Shown in pieces: positions 11,697 through 23,186 of a stretch of 64,000 bases of DNA. The position numbers and the translations under genes are program-made. The DNA lies in assembly GCF_007655135.1 (NCBI RefSeq), contig NC_045132.1:2666001-2730000 (forward strand), given 5' to 3'. Every line of letters begins with the position of its first letter. Positions within the stretch are counted from its first letter, which is position 1. Origin of the DNA: Punica granatum. Lineage: Eukaryota > Streptophyta > Magnoliopsida > Myrtales > Lythraceae. The notes below the pieces were generated by a model. It saw only the letters and a list, made by a program, of their open reading frames with translations. It had not been told where the DNA came from and made no database searches.

Positions 11697-14600
11697 AACC
11701 AGAATCAAGAAAACCCTAACCTGAATCCTAACTCTAACCCTAATCCCGAGCAAGAGGAATCTGGCGAGGAGTCAGAGGGAGAAAATTATTTTGCGGATAT
11801 CCCACGTGGGCAGCTAAGGGGTCCTATTGAAGATGACAGGAGGCGTCCTATCGAGGATGACAAGAGGCGTTGGGAGTCTGGGATGCGAACTGAAATTCCA
11901 GAATTTCATGGCAGCCTTAACCCTGAGGAGTTTCTTGATTGGCTGGCCACTGTTGAGGAGATCTTGGAATTTAAAGGAGTGCCCGAAGATAAACGTGTAC
12001 CGCTGGTGGCAATCAGATTGCGAGACCGAGCCAAGGCATGGTGGCAGCAAGTCAAATTAATCAGAAGCAGATTGGGCAAGCCGAAAATTGTGACGTGGGA
12101 GAAGATGAAGAAGAACTTGTGAGCCATTTTTCTGCCATACAATTTTCAGAGATTGATGTACCAGCGTCTGCAAAACTTACGGCAAGGAACTCGAACGATA
12201 GATGAATATACCACGGAGTTTTTTCAACTTATAGTCAGGAATGAGGTACATGAGACTGAAGATCAATTGGTGGCGAGGTATATTGGAGGGTTACGGGTGC
12301 AGATTCAAGACACCGTCAATATGTTTGATCCACCCAGTGTCTCGGCTGCACATCAAAGGGCTCTACAAGTTGAGAAGCAGTCCCGACGCAATAGCGATTT
12401 CGGGAATACCTCCAATATAGGGAGCAGTAGTGGTGCGAATCGTTATGGAGGTAGTGGTGGTAGTGGTGCAGCGAACCGACCTGGAGGGGTAGCCAACAGA
12501 AATATCGCCAATACAAGCCAGTCAAATAGACCAACGGGTAATGGGATGAGTTGCTTTGGATGTGGTGAGGTTGGTCACAGACAGTTCGAGTGCAGGAAGA
12601 CCGCTGGCAAAAAGGCATTCTTCGTTGACACGGAGGAAGGTGAAGAAGAGGATTTGGATGAAGCCGAAGATCCAGTATTTGATAGTGAGGAGGTCGTTGA
12701 TGAGGAATTAGTGACTGGAGACACAGGAACGATACTAGTTGTTAGGCGTTCATGCTTAACGCCTAAGGTTGCTGACGACAATTGGCTGAGGCACAATATT
12801 TTTCAATTTACATGCACTGTCCGTGGAAAGGTGTGTCGTTTTATTATTGATGCTGCTAGTTGTGAGAATATTGTCTCTGTAGAGACGATGCAAAAATTGG
12901 GCCTCAAGACGGAGAAACATCCTAAGCCTTATAAACTGGCATGGCTGAAAAAAGGGGGCGAGGTTAATGTATTAGAACGTGCATTGGTTTCTTTCTCCAT
13001 TGGCTTGAAATATAAAGATGTTGCGTGGTGTGATGTGGTGGCGATGGATGCATGTCACTTATTGTTGGGGAGGCCTTGGCAGTATGACCGCCGTGTAGTT
13101 CATGACGGACGGACTAACTCATATAGTTTTATGTTCGAGAATGTGAAGATAGTGCTAGTGCCCAGCAGAGAGACGGAGAAACCACCTTGTATGAGTGGAG
13201 AAACGAAACTCTTGTCATTGGCGAGGTTCGAAGAAGAGGTGGACGAGTCACAGCTAGTTTATGTGCTAATCGGAAAAGAGGTGGTTGCTGAAGTGTCAAT
13301 CCCAACCGCAGCCGCACTCGTAGTGGTTGAGTTTGTGGACATCTTTCTTAATGAGCTTCCCGATGGTTTACCACCCTTGCGTGATATTCAGCACCGAATT
13401 GTCTTGGAGCTAGGAGCAGCACTGCCAAATAGACCCCATTACAGGATGAGTCTTGGGGAGCATGAGGAGTTGCGGAGGCAGGTTGAGGAGTTGCTGGCCA
13501 AGGGACATATCCGTGAAAGCCTGAGTCCCTGCGCAGTTCCGGCCCTGCTTACACCCAAGAAGGATGGCTCGTGGCGCATGTGTATGGATAGTCGAGCCAT
13601 TAATAAAATTACGGTACGATACAGATTTCCAATTCCACGATTGGATGATTTGCTTGATTAGGTCAGTGGTGCAACGGTGTTTACGAAACTGGATTTGAAG
13701 AGTGGATACCATCAGATTTGCATAAAGCCCGGCGACGAGTCGAAAACAGCTTTCAAGACACGTGAAGGGTTGTATGAGTGGATGGTGATGCCTTTTGGGC
13801 TGTCTAACGCACCAAGCACTTTTATGCATGTGATGAACCAGGCCTTGCGACCATTCATCGGCAAGTGTGTTGTCGTTTATTTTGATGATATTCTGATTTA
13901 TAGTGCTAATAAAGCAGAGCATCTCTAGCATTTGCGGGCAATTCCGTGTGCGCTTTGCAGGGAGAAATTCTATGCTGCCCTTAAGAAGTGTGTATTCTTG
14001 GCATCGAATGTCTTATTCCTTGGGTATGTGATCTCCGGCGAAAGACTGAAGGTAGATGAGTCCAAGATCTAAATGGTGAAGCAATGGCCGCAGCCAAGGA
14101 CACTTATTGAAGTTCGCAGCTTCCATGGACTTGCTTCCTTTTATAGGCGTTTCATCCCTCACTTCAGCACAATTATGGCGCCTTTAACAGATTGCATGAA
14201 GAGTGGAAAGTTCGCGTGGACGGAGGAAGCGGAGAAGGCATTCCAGCTTATCAAGATGCGTCTTATGACTGCCCTAATATTAGTCTTGTCTGATTTTGCT
14301 CAGCCCTTTGAATTACATTGTGATGCTTCTAAAGTGGGCATTGGAGCAGTTTTGAGCCAAAACAATAGGCTTGTCGCATATTTTAGTGAGAAGCTGTCTA
14401 GGGCTAAGTTAAAGTACAATACCTATGTTGTGGAGTTCTATGCAGTAGTACAAGCAGTCAGGCATTGGCGGCATTATTTGTTTCATCGGGAGTTTGTGCT
14501 TTATACTGACCACGAGGTGTTGAAACACCTTCACCGCCAAGATAAGGTGTCCCCACGGCATGCCTCATGGATTGCTTACTTACAACGTTTTTCCTTCGTG

Positions 14601-15118
14601 GTGAGCACAAGTCGGGGGTGAAGAATCGGGTGGCTGACGCATTGAGCCGCATGAGCAATTTCTTGGTCAGCCTGCATATAGAAGTACCTGGTTTTGACTG
14701 TCTTCGTGATTTGCTTGAGACTGATCCTTATTTCTCTAATGTTTTGGGGAAAGTTCGTGCTGGAGAGAAATTAGAATTTTTGCTACATGATGGGTTTCTA
14801 TTCAAGGGCAACCAATTTGGTATCCCAGATTGCAACCTCCGTTTGAAGATTATTAAGGAGTTGCATGGAGAGGGCCATGTTAGGCGAGATCGAACGTTAT
14901 TAGTGCAGGGCTCGTATTTTTGGCCGACCATACGCAAGGAGGTAGAGAAGTATGTGCAAAGGTGTTGGGTCTGCAACGTTTCCAAGGGGACAGCTACCAA
15001 TGCTGGGTTGTATATGTCGTTACCAGTTCCAGCGCGGCCTTAGGAGGATGTTAGCATGGATTTTGTGCTGAGTTTACCGCGAACACAGCGTGGTAATGAT
15101 TCCATCTATGTTGTTGTC
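11697..15118 (+). mobile_element. Ty3/gypsy retrotransposon gag-pol fragment, degenerate
   Basis: A long plus-strand polyprotein frame runs gag, protease, reverse transcriptase, RNase H and the start of integrase. Gag includes EFHGSLNPEEFLDWL and the zinc knuckle CFGCGEVGHRQFEC. The protease has FIIDAASCENIVS in place of the usual Asp-Ser/Thr-Gly, so its active site is altered. Reverse transcriptase has [12 protein letters not shown], and RNase H begins ELHCDASKVGIGAVLSQ. The zinc-binding HHCC region and DFVLSLPRTQRGNDSIYVVV are the last integrase sequence before truncation. In-frame stops lie at about 12120, 13659, 13926, 14070 and 15041, with a frameshift near 14610. Several stops fit C-to-T decay of CAG or CGA. 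Both LTRs of its own are missing apart from a 47-bp scrap. Not mobile. Confidence 0.93.
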
Positions 15119-15165
15119 TGGTATTCGTGCGCGAATCAAGAGATTGCAATTAGCTCCGCTGCGTC
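15119..15165 (+). mobile_element. 47-bp LTR scrap at the gypsy 3' edge
   Basis: The stretch reads TCTGGTATTCGTGCGCGAAT and ends GCTGCGTCA, matching the last part of the solo LTRs at 17919-18364 and 33058-33508. An internal deletion joined the middle of integrase to the 3' end of the LTR, which links those solo LTRs to this gypsy family. Confidence 0.65.
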
Positions 15166-15589
15166 ATTCTTCTGCTCTTATAGTGTTCAAATAAGCCGTT
15201 GTCACTGGCTCCTCGAACCCATTTTCGATTTTCTTAGTCGATTTTAGGAATCCAAATAGCACCTCCATTTGGATCTTCAAATTCGTGAAATTCTCCGGTC
15301 AGATCTCGATGTGTGAGGTTGGACTGTTTCGGCACTAAGACCTGTGACCATTAAACTAGAATCCTTCGAAATTGTCTTGATCGATCCCTGGCAATAGCCA
15401 TAAATGGCTTTCATACCACTTATTAGAAGCACGACATAAATAGTTTGAATGAAACTATAAGATTGGTGCGACCAAGACATATTGAGAATATATCAGTACT
15501 TAAAGACCCTAAACCATCAGTTATGAATCTCAATGCTACTAACAACCCTAATGACTGACAATAATTTAATATTGGGATTATTATTATTA
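15166..15589. repeat. Direct repeat R (right copy), 3' flank of GDSL copy B
   Basis: Near-copy of 11113-11694 including the same copia LTR/primer-site/gag remnant; the similarity runs on to about 15650, into the last exon of copy B. It begins directly after the LTR scrap and includes an (ATT)n tract at about 15577-15598. On the minus strand it is the sequence immediately downstream of the copy B stop codon. Confidence 0.7.
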
Positions 15590-18500
15590 TTATTTATTTT
15601 TTGGTAGCTTGACATAGGGATTGTTCTCTTCGAATAATTCCTTCATGTTATATGGTCTTGTGATTGAAGGGTCCCCGTCCCAGATGAGCTTGGCTAACTG
15701 TTGATTGGCATGTTGAGTCGTGTGGCCATATACATCAAAGAACAAGTATGCGGCCGGGTACTCGCAAAGCTTAGTGTTTCCTGATTTATCTGACCCCAAT
15801 CCTTTGTACCCATTGTCATTGCTAACGTAGCATGGTGTGCTCCCGGATTCAAAACCTTAAACGCCAAGAACAACAATGAGAATTTTAGCTTACACACGAG
15901 GAATATCATGTTAACGCAAAGCTTTCTCTTATCCATGTAAAAGTGCCAGTTAATCTGAATGGTCATATCTTATGAGAGGAAGATCCAAGACTTCAAAAAA
16001 TCTTAGTTGTGCCTTACCATAATCGGAAGGATGATCAATTCTGTCAAGAAGGGAGGAGAAGTAGTCGAAAACGGAGAACTTGAACCCCTCTAAACGTTCT
16101 GCAAAATCGGTGAGGGCTCCATAGAGTTCCTTGTTGTGTAATATTGGCATGGACAGCAGCTCCGGAGCACAGCTCCAACTTAAATTAGGATAGTTAATTT
16201 GGAACTGGGGAACGCAACCCATCGGCCCCACGTTCTGGAATGCAATTTTCCTCGCTCCCTGTTCATAAATTTCCTGCGGATACCGGATATGACCAATTAA
16301 ATTAAATCCTAATACCCAGTGATATTTTTTTTGTCGGTTTACAGGTTCTGTATCTTACGGTAAGTGCTCTCGTTAAGTTGCTTATTACAGCATTCACTTG
16401 TTGCTGTTGCTCCGACCAGGTCGGGCTACGACCTTCCTCAGCGAGGTTCGAGTAATAGTCACCGTAGTCGTCTCCCCCGATACTAAACAGGTAGACAGCT
16501 TTGCTCAAGACTTCTCTTGTTCGAGAGGAGCCTAATGTTGCATTCAATTTCCTTGTCACTTCTTTAAATTGGCTCAACTGCTTTCTAAGATTGAGCTGGC
16601 AAATTAAAACTGAAATAAGACTTGTAATAAATAATACCGAAACTTGTTGATATCATTTTAATTTTCGAACGTTAAGAATCATAGTAGTCTCCACAAAACA
16701 AATTAGAGCTTTAATTTGAGGATGCTTACATATTTCAAACTTTGTCCAGGGTACGAGTCTAGAACAGTCGCTCCAGCTGATGCAAAGTTGACTCCGTAAG
16801 AGATAGTTGCCCCGGGTTGCAGTGATGGTGGAATAGGAGGCAGATTCGCGAACTGAGCTGATAATATATGGGATCTCGACTGGTCAATTGATTAATACTT
16901 GGATAGTCTTAGAAAGTGTCCCGGAAAATTCATTATTACCAATAAAGTCGGGGACGATGCGCCCGTCGCATAGTCTTCCGGTGGCGTTGGTGAAGTAGGT
17001 GAACCCGAATGGATAGTAGGCAGCTGGAGAATATTTTCCGTCAAGGTAGATATTGTTGCCTGCATCGAACAAGGAATCCCCAAAAATGAAGAACATCTTG
17101 TGATGATCCAATTTTAGTCCTTCTGCTTCCACTGTTACAAAGCACAAAACAATAGACAGTTAATGGAGATTTACAGAATAGATAATAATCTCAGATTTTA
17201 CTGAAGACTAATCATTTCCATTAAGTTCGGGATATCTCATATACGCTTGGCCAAACTCTGCATAATGAAAGTTACTTATGGATTTTCCGAAGGATTTGAG
17301 ACGATTACAACAGCTGTGCAGAGCAAATTATCCGAATGGGGGTGATAAACGAATATACCTTGCTCTTCAGAAGAGCTTCCGGTCGTTGGAAGAAGGGATT
17401 TGTAGCAATTGACAATGGAAGAGAATTTGAACCCGAAGAATCGATCAGCCCAGCCCAAGGCGATAGATTGTACCTCCTTGTATGAGAATTTCTTCACTCT
17501 CCTTGCATAGTTTTCCTGTCCAAATATTTTGTTTCGTTTTGGATTATATGAGGGATGCATCTACCTAAAATTCAAAAATCAAACCATATCGATTTACAAG
17601 CAATAAGGAGTAGAACAAGAACTAATTAGGACATATGGAAATATTATATATGTATAAATATATGCTACACAATACGGTCAATTTGATGAGTACTCAATTT
17701 TTTTTGGTTATAAAATATAAGAACCTAACCGGCGCTATGCATTATAATATATAAATAATTTTTCTTATATTTTTAGGTTGTACATAGAGCCATTTAAACA
17801 TATCTTATAAAATTTTCCATGGTTTAAGAGTATCAATAGTCATCAAAAGGGTGAAAAGCAGTGGTCCTTTATTTGGTAACTTAGAAGTCTCAGATTCGAT
17901 ACTCGTTATGAGACTACTTGATGTGGCAGAAGACTTGGCAAGTCGGTACCTGGAAAAAAATAGGTTCTGACGACCCTATTTCGAAGGAAATGGCCTCCGG
18001 AGCAAAACTCACTGCTTTGCCGTGATTTTTCGATATTTAAGGCAAATTCCATCGTTTAGGGCCTTAAACAGGCAATTTATGTAAATTACGGTGTTTTTGC
18101 ACTTTTTGAAAAGTTTAGTTCTTTTATGCAATTTTGGTTTTCTTAAACCCTATTTAAGCTTTCTGTAAGCCCTAGGGCAAAGGGAGTCGTCTTTTTGGAT
18201 TATCAATAAAATTCAGAGCTTTCGTGCTTTGTCCAATCTCGGATTCGAGTTTGATGCTTATTTCCTGGTATTCGTAGAATCAATAGGTATAGAAGGTTAT
18301 AGCTCTGGTATTCGTGCGCGAATCAACGGGTCTGTGACGGTTACCCGCGTTGTACGCTGCATCACTACTCGTACCCATTTATTAGTTATTAAGCTCATGC
18401 TCTTCCTTTGTTACTGAAAAGAAAAAAAGAGTGTGAGTAGTCCTTTATTTATAATAGGTAAAAACATATTTTTTAGTTGAAAAATAACATAATAAAATTA

Positions 18501-20158
18501 ATGAACAAATAGAAAAGGAAAATCTTGTGAAAGGAGAGAGGAGGATTGGGGTGCGTAAGGGAGAGAGAGGGTGGAAGAGAAAATTGTGGGAATAGTTAGG
18601 AAATTATAGTTAAAGTTAGCGTATAAAATTGCTGATGTACCCTCAACTCTTTATTAATCTATTGGCTCTTACTTAACCATGTTATTTCATTATGGACAAT
18701 GTTGGAAAGGAAAAGTTACATCAATTCACTGTTTCCTTCTCCAAATTGTAACCATCATCAATATATATATTAAAGTAAAATTGACATATTAAATGTGCCC
18801 ATTACCCCTTATTTTCAACATTAAATTAAATCAATATATATAATAAAATAGAATTGACACATTAAATGTGCCAATTAGCTCTTATTTTAATAATAATTAA
18901 GTCAAAGTATAAAAAAAATGTGTATAATAATATGCATACTTAGTTAATTATTTTAAGCATCTACACTGCATAAATAATAAAAAAGGAACTTATGGCCCTA
19001 AAAATATATTCTTTATAAATTAATTATTTAGAAAAATTGTTAGAGTCACTTATATGATTAAATTCGAAAAATTCAAAGCATTTAATTGAAAAATGCACGC
19101 AATATTTATAATGGGTTATATTTAGACAATTAAATCGATAAATTATAAAAATTGTAATTCGTGGCTTCAAAAGTAATTCTATTGGTCAAGCACTTTAACC
19201 TAAAAATATTTAATATGCTAATTAATTTAATGAAATATATGATTTATTATATGTATGTATATCGATTGTATTTATAAAATGTGTGGGATCTAGATAAAAT
19301 ACGCATCGATATATAAACATATATAATTATGTTATATTTATATCAAGTTAAGCACATTAAAAGAGTTTTTTTTATATGTTTATAAGATATATTATTAAGG
19401 TAAATGCAAAAATAAAAATAAAATATTTGTAATAATTAAGATAAAAGCTATTCTCTATTTTATTATATTTATACAGTTATAAATGAAGTCAAGTTAATTA
19501 TACATTGGGAGGTTAAAAAGATGAAATTAGAAAACATATCCAAGAACTTTGAAAAAATTCAAGAGAATACCAATCCTATTAAGACTGTGCATTTATATTA
19601 CATGATTTAGGCGTCACATTTGATTATGTTAAAAGAATTCTCAATATATAAAAATGATATATTTTATATGAAAAATATTTGTAACAAATCATGTATGTCT
19701 CTTTGTTACTAATATATAAAGAAAATGATGTTAAATAAGTTACTAATATATAAAGAAAATGATGTTAAATAAGATATAAATAGAATTATGAGATATATAA
19801 CCAAGTATCAAAATTATATATTGATATTTAAAAGGACAATTAATTTTACTAATTTTGATTAGTAATAAACTTACGTAAAATCTCATACAATGCACGGGTA
19901 AAACACTAGTATAGCTGTAAAGAAAGTAAGTAGATTAATTTATATATGACATAAACAAATAAATCTCACTGGCAGTGACTGTTGGCTTAGAGTGTTATCC
20001 TCATTCGGATAGAAGGATCGAGACTGCTTGAGCTCCGGATTGTGTGCCGACACCCCAAAGTCGTGTAATTGCCTGTTGGTCCCGGAGCAGCCTATCGTAA
20101 TGCCAAGGAAGGCAAGAGACAAGAGAATGGTGTGGCAATGGAGTACAGTGATCTCCAT
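15590..20158 (-). CDS. GDSL esterase/lipase-like protein, copy B (seven exons, intact frame, altered catalytic blocks)
   Basis: Exons inferred on the minus strand: 20158-19970, 17515-17359, 17131-16940, 16857-16730, 16595-16359, 16273-16018 and 15855-15590. All have GT-AG borders and phases add up to 474 codons without a stop. Exon 1 encodes a signal peptide (hydrophobic ILLSLAFLGITIG), so the product should enter the secretory pathway. Exon 2 is an unusual insert with LGWADRFFGFKFS. Exon 3 has FFIFGDSLFDAGNN with the nucleophile at about Ser135. Exon 5 reads SIGGDDYGDYY, where the block III Asn (GxND) is Asp. The last exon reads FFDVYGHTTQHA, one residue too long for DxxH. SGNH enzymes need Ser, Asn and Asp-His, so activity is doubtful; plants do have inactive GDSL-like scaffold proteins. 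Intron 1 (about 2.45 kb) holds a solo LTR and a Helitron. Start chosen by the signal peptide and the match to copy C. Confidence 0.85.
17919..18364 (+). mobile_element. Solo LTR, 446 bp, in intron 1 of copy B
   Basis: The element starts TGATGTGGCAG and ends GCTGCATCA, inverted-repeat LTR ends. It is flanked by a perfect 5-bp target duplication, CTACT (17914-17918 and 18365-18369). A TATTTAAGC promoter-like box near 18150 and AATAAA near 18205 set plus orientation, opposite to the host gene. The same family occurs at 33058-33508 and as a scrap at 15119. Confidence 0.93.
18758..19909 (+). mobile_element. Nonautonomous Helitron, 1152 bp, in intron 1 of copy B
   Basis: The 5' end is TCAATATATATATTAAAG and the 3' end is ATGCACGGGTAAAACACTAG, flanked by A on the left and T on the right as expected for Helitron insertion between A and T. 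The interior is AT-rich and noncoding. A second TCAATATATATAATAAAAT 5'-like end lies at 18831, 73 bp inside the first, with similar sequence following both. Confidence 0.75.
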
Positions 20159-20214
20159 GGGACTGAGTCCTCTTAATTGTATGCACGCGTTTTTCTCTCA
20201 ATGGAGTCGCCTCT

Positions 20215-20222
20215 CTTTTATA
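20215..20222 (-). promoter_or_regulatory. TATA box of GDSL copy B
   Basis: TATAAAAG on the minus strand lies 57 bp upstream of the copy B start codon, a normal distance for a plant core promoter with a short leader. Confidence 0.6.
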
Positions 20223-20508
20223 TTGAGGTGTACCAATGGTATTTTTCAATCAACCTGTTTCATGGCCCAATGAATCAATTACGTGGAATTATTTCGATAC
20301 CTACCATGCTTTAAGTCGTTCGGTAGGACTGAAGTTCATGTGTGTCACATCATCGTGAGGGCAGTGCCATTATTTGCTGAATAGTAAGCTAAAAGCTCTC
20401 CCTGCATTTCCTGTTGGGAGCTCATTTCTATCAGCAATTCTACGACTTGGCTAAGAGCGCTGTATTTTTATTAACATCCTCTTGTGTTCTTTAATTTGTT
20501 GTTGTTAA

Positions 20509-20540
20509 TGTTATTATTATTATTATTATTGTTATTATTA

Positions 20541-20579
<39 letters not shown>
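20509..20579 (+). repeat. (ATT)n microsatellite
   Basis: About 70 bp of ATT/GTT trinucleotides, interrupted twice by GTT. Confidence 0.95.
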
Positions 20580-21615
20580 GAAAGTTAATACTGATTCCTT
20601 TTTTTTCGCTGAGTTGTTAATACTGATTCCTTACTCCTAACAGTTGGAAGGTTAGCTACAGTCCAGACGCATTTATTTATATTTTGTCCCCATGCCAACC
20701 TCTATTATTAATAATGCCAACGAAGCAAGATCTAGGGTAGGTTCCCAACTCGACAACGAAATCCAATGAAAATTTTATGACAGTATGGCAGAAAAATGTA
20801 TTGATTCTTTTTATGGGAATTTATAAAATTATGAGCCGTTAGATTTGTATCTTTAGATTCTAGTTTTTCATTAGCGGTAGTATCTCAAGGTTTCACTTGA
20901 ATATTTGTACTTGTTATATTCAACTTTTGACCCCTTTATTATGACAAGAATTTTAAATTGATCATTACACTCGTCATAGATGATGTGACACTTTTTAATT
21001 TTTTTTGAAATTTTTGAAGATGGATATTGGGCGGTGCAGGGTGCAGCCCACCGCCACCCCAATCGACGTTGCTGGTGGCTCTAGAGATTGCTGGCATCCT
21101 CGATGCACTGATGGCAAGAGATGGGCCACCCATGCCCAAATAGGCCCCTCTCAATGCATACAGTCGAAAAAATTAGAGGTGCGTATTTAAATATAGTTGA
21201 AAAAATTTAAAAAAATTTAAAAATTAATTGTATAATCTGCATACAATTGAAAAATTAGAACTTCTATTCCATCACCCTAAAATACAGTGTTGAAACCACT
21301 TTAAACTACTACTCTGTGGAGATAGTCATTTCGGCTTCAGATAGAACAAATGATACCTACAGGGAGTAACAAGAGGAAACCGGATGCTAGGATTAACTAT
21401 ATGAAAAAATGAACTTAAGAGTAATAGAAAACCATATGAGCACTTATCCATTAAAATCTATATCTAATTACTAATATAAAAATATAAAACCTTAGTCTTT
21501 CGTCTCGCTTTGGTTTTTTAAGTTGTCTGTTATCTGCTAACTCAAATAATTATGATCATTAGATTTTGGACAAAGCAAGAGATCTCCGTTGATCTCTCTT
21601 TTTCTTTCAAAAAAT

Positions 21616-22927
21616 GAGTAAATTAATGATTTGATGATCGAGATATGTAAGTTGCATCAAATCTGATCTCAAGAAATTTTTTACATAAAATTGAACATTA
21701 AGAAATTTTTTTACATCAAATTGAACATTGAGAGATTAAGTGTATATCAAATCCGACTTTCCGTCATATTGCCGTTCAAAAATGGATGAAAAAATCTTAT
21801 CTAGCATTCAATAACTGATGTGGCATTGTTTGATTATTATCTTTCATTTTTTTTATTATTCTCTATTTCTGTCTACATTAAAAAAAGTATTTCTTACATT
21901 TTCCCCCGTTGAGAAGAGGAGGGCAGCAGCAAGGAGCAGCAGAAACTCCCGAGCGGCTGAAGAGGAGCAATGGTCGAGCAGAGAGCTCGGGGGGGAAGAA
22001 GAGCAGCATCAGTTACGGCAAGGTTCAAGGATAGTTGTAGTGGACACGAGCAGTAGACAGCTACACGATGGAGAAGTAGAGCTGTAGCAGAGAATCACAT
22101 AGAAAGATGACAAATCGGTGACTCGATTCATGGGCTTCAGGAGTCTCGAACAGCAGTAACCATGCAACTCAGCCCCGGGAGAGCTGGTGAAGGGCTGTTG
22201 ATGCTCTCTTCTCTGTTCTGTTTTCCTTACAATTCCTTCTCCCTCCTCTGTCTCGTCTACAGATGTGATCCATCACTTGAACATCCTCCCTGGCACTTCC
22301 ATGGCGCGCCCTGTATTCCTGGTCGTCGAAACGGTAAATGCCGATCGCTATGTTTGGTTAGACTTCAATCTTCTGGAGAAAACGAGGTTTCTGACTGAGG
22401 TTACGTTGTCGGGGGGAAAACTGTTGCAGGAGCTACAACAGCGGCTTCGTCTGGCAGGACCTGACTGAGAACGACTTCATCTACCCGTCGCGCGGCAATG
22501 AGTACGTCCTCAAAGGACGGCGTCGACTGGCAAATCTGCCTGGAGACCTGCAATGGACGCGTCAACTGAGACACATGATTGGCGGAGGCGTGCCAGAAGG
22601 CAAGTCCAGAAGTCACGTGCGAGGAGCCGTAGAAGAAAGAGGACCAGACCACTGAGCTAACGAGGGACGAGATCTCTCCTCCGCCGTCGGATTCGAGTCC
22701 AGAGACCCTCTAGACATTGATGAATGCCGACGGGCGACAGGTGTTGTCTTCCTCCACCAGCAACAATGCCACCGGGGACCGGTCAGATCAAACAGCGGAG
22801 AGCCTCCCGAGAGGCAAAATGAGGGCGTCTACGGTCCTACTGCAGTTGATAACATGCGGTCCCGGCGAGCTTGATCTTGTCCAGGAAGGTGCTCCGCTTA
22901 CCAGTCTTCTTGTCGTTGTAAAGGGGG

Positions 22928-22958
<31 letters not shown>

Positions 22959-23186
22959 GAGAGATGATGTAGAATGCCACATCATATTGTTTAATTTGAT
23001 GTAGAATGCCAAATCAGCCGTTCAATGTCAGATCATATTTTTTCATTCATTTTTTGATGGCATTCTAACAAAAGATCAGATTTAATATACACTTAATCTT
23101 TCAAGGTCCAATGTAATGTAAAAAAAATTTTACGATCAGATTTGATGTAACTTGCATCTCTTGATAACAAAATCATTAATTCACTC
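21616..23186. mobile_element. Pack-MULE (Mutator-like element, 1571 bp) with SOSEKI gene pieces
   Basis: Long terminal inverted repeats of roughly 190-215 bp (21616 to about 21830 and about 23001 to 23186) begin GAGTAAATTAATGATTT and, in reverse complement, GAGTGAATTAATGATTTT. The flanks are a perfect 10-bp target duplication, TTCAAAAAAT (21606-21615 and 23187-23196), in the 9-11 bp range of MULEs. The related locus at about 31025-31050 is the empty site. There is no transposase. The GC-rich interior is captured host gene sequence, which makes it a Pack-MULE. Confidence 0.93.
22263..22917 (+). pseudogene. Captured SOSEKI (DUF966, DIX-like polarity protein) gene fragments
   Basis: Inside the MULE the plus strand holds exon pieces of a SOSEKI-type protein, a plant cell-polarity factor with a DIX-like oligomerisation domain. 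After an intron-acceptor-like CTCGTCTACAG the text reads DVIHHLNILPGTSMA, then in a shifted frame LYSWSSKR. A GT-AG intron of 106 bp (22334-22439) follows in the expected place, and then SYNSGFVWQDLTENDFIYP and GNEYVLKG. Further on are ELTRDEISPPPSDS, a TAG stop at 22711-22713, ADGR, and GKMRASTVLLQLITCG, which matches the family's conserved downstream motif. The frameshift near 22307 and the stop make it nonfunctional as protein. The intron shows that capture was from genomic DNA, not cDNA. Confidence 0.8.

Noticed and set aside
12316..12618. Tyr/His-rich minus-strand frame
   Set aside because: Shadow of the gypsy gag linker on the other strand.
22401..22652. Minus-strand 83-codon frame in the MULE
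   Set aside because: It is opposite to the recognisable SOSEKI coding sequence and has no similarity of its own.
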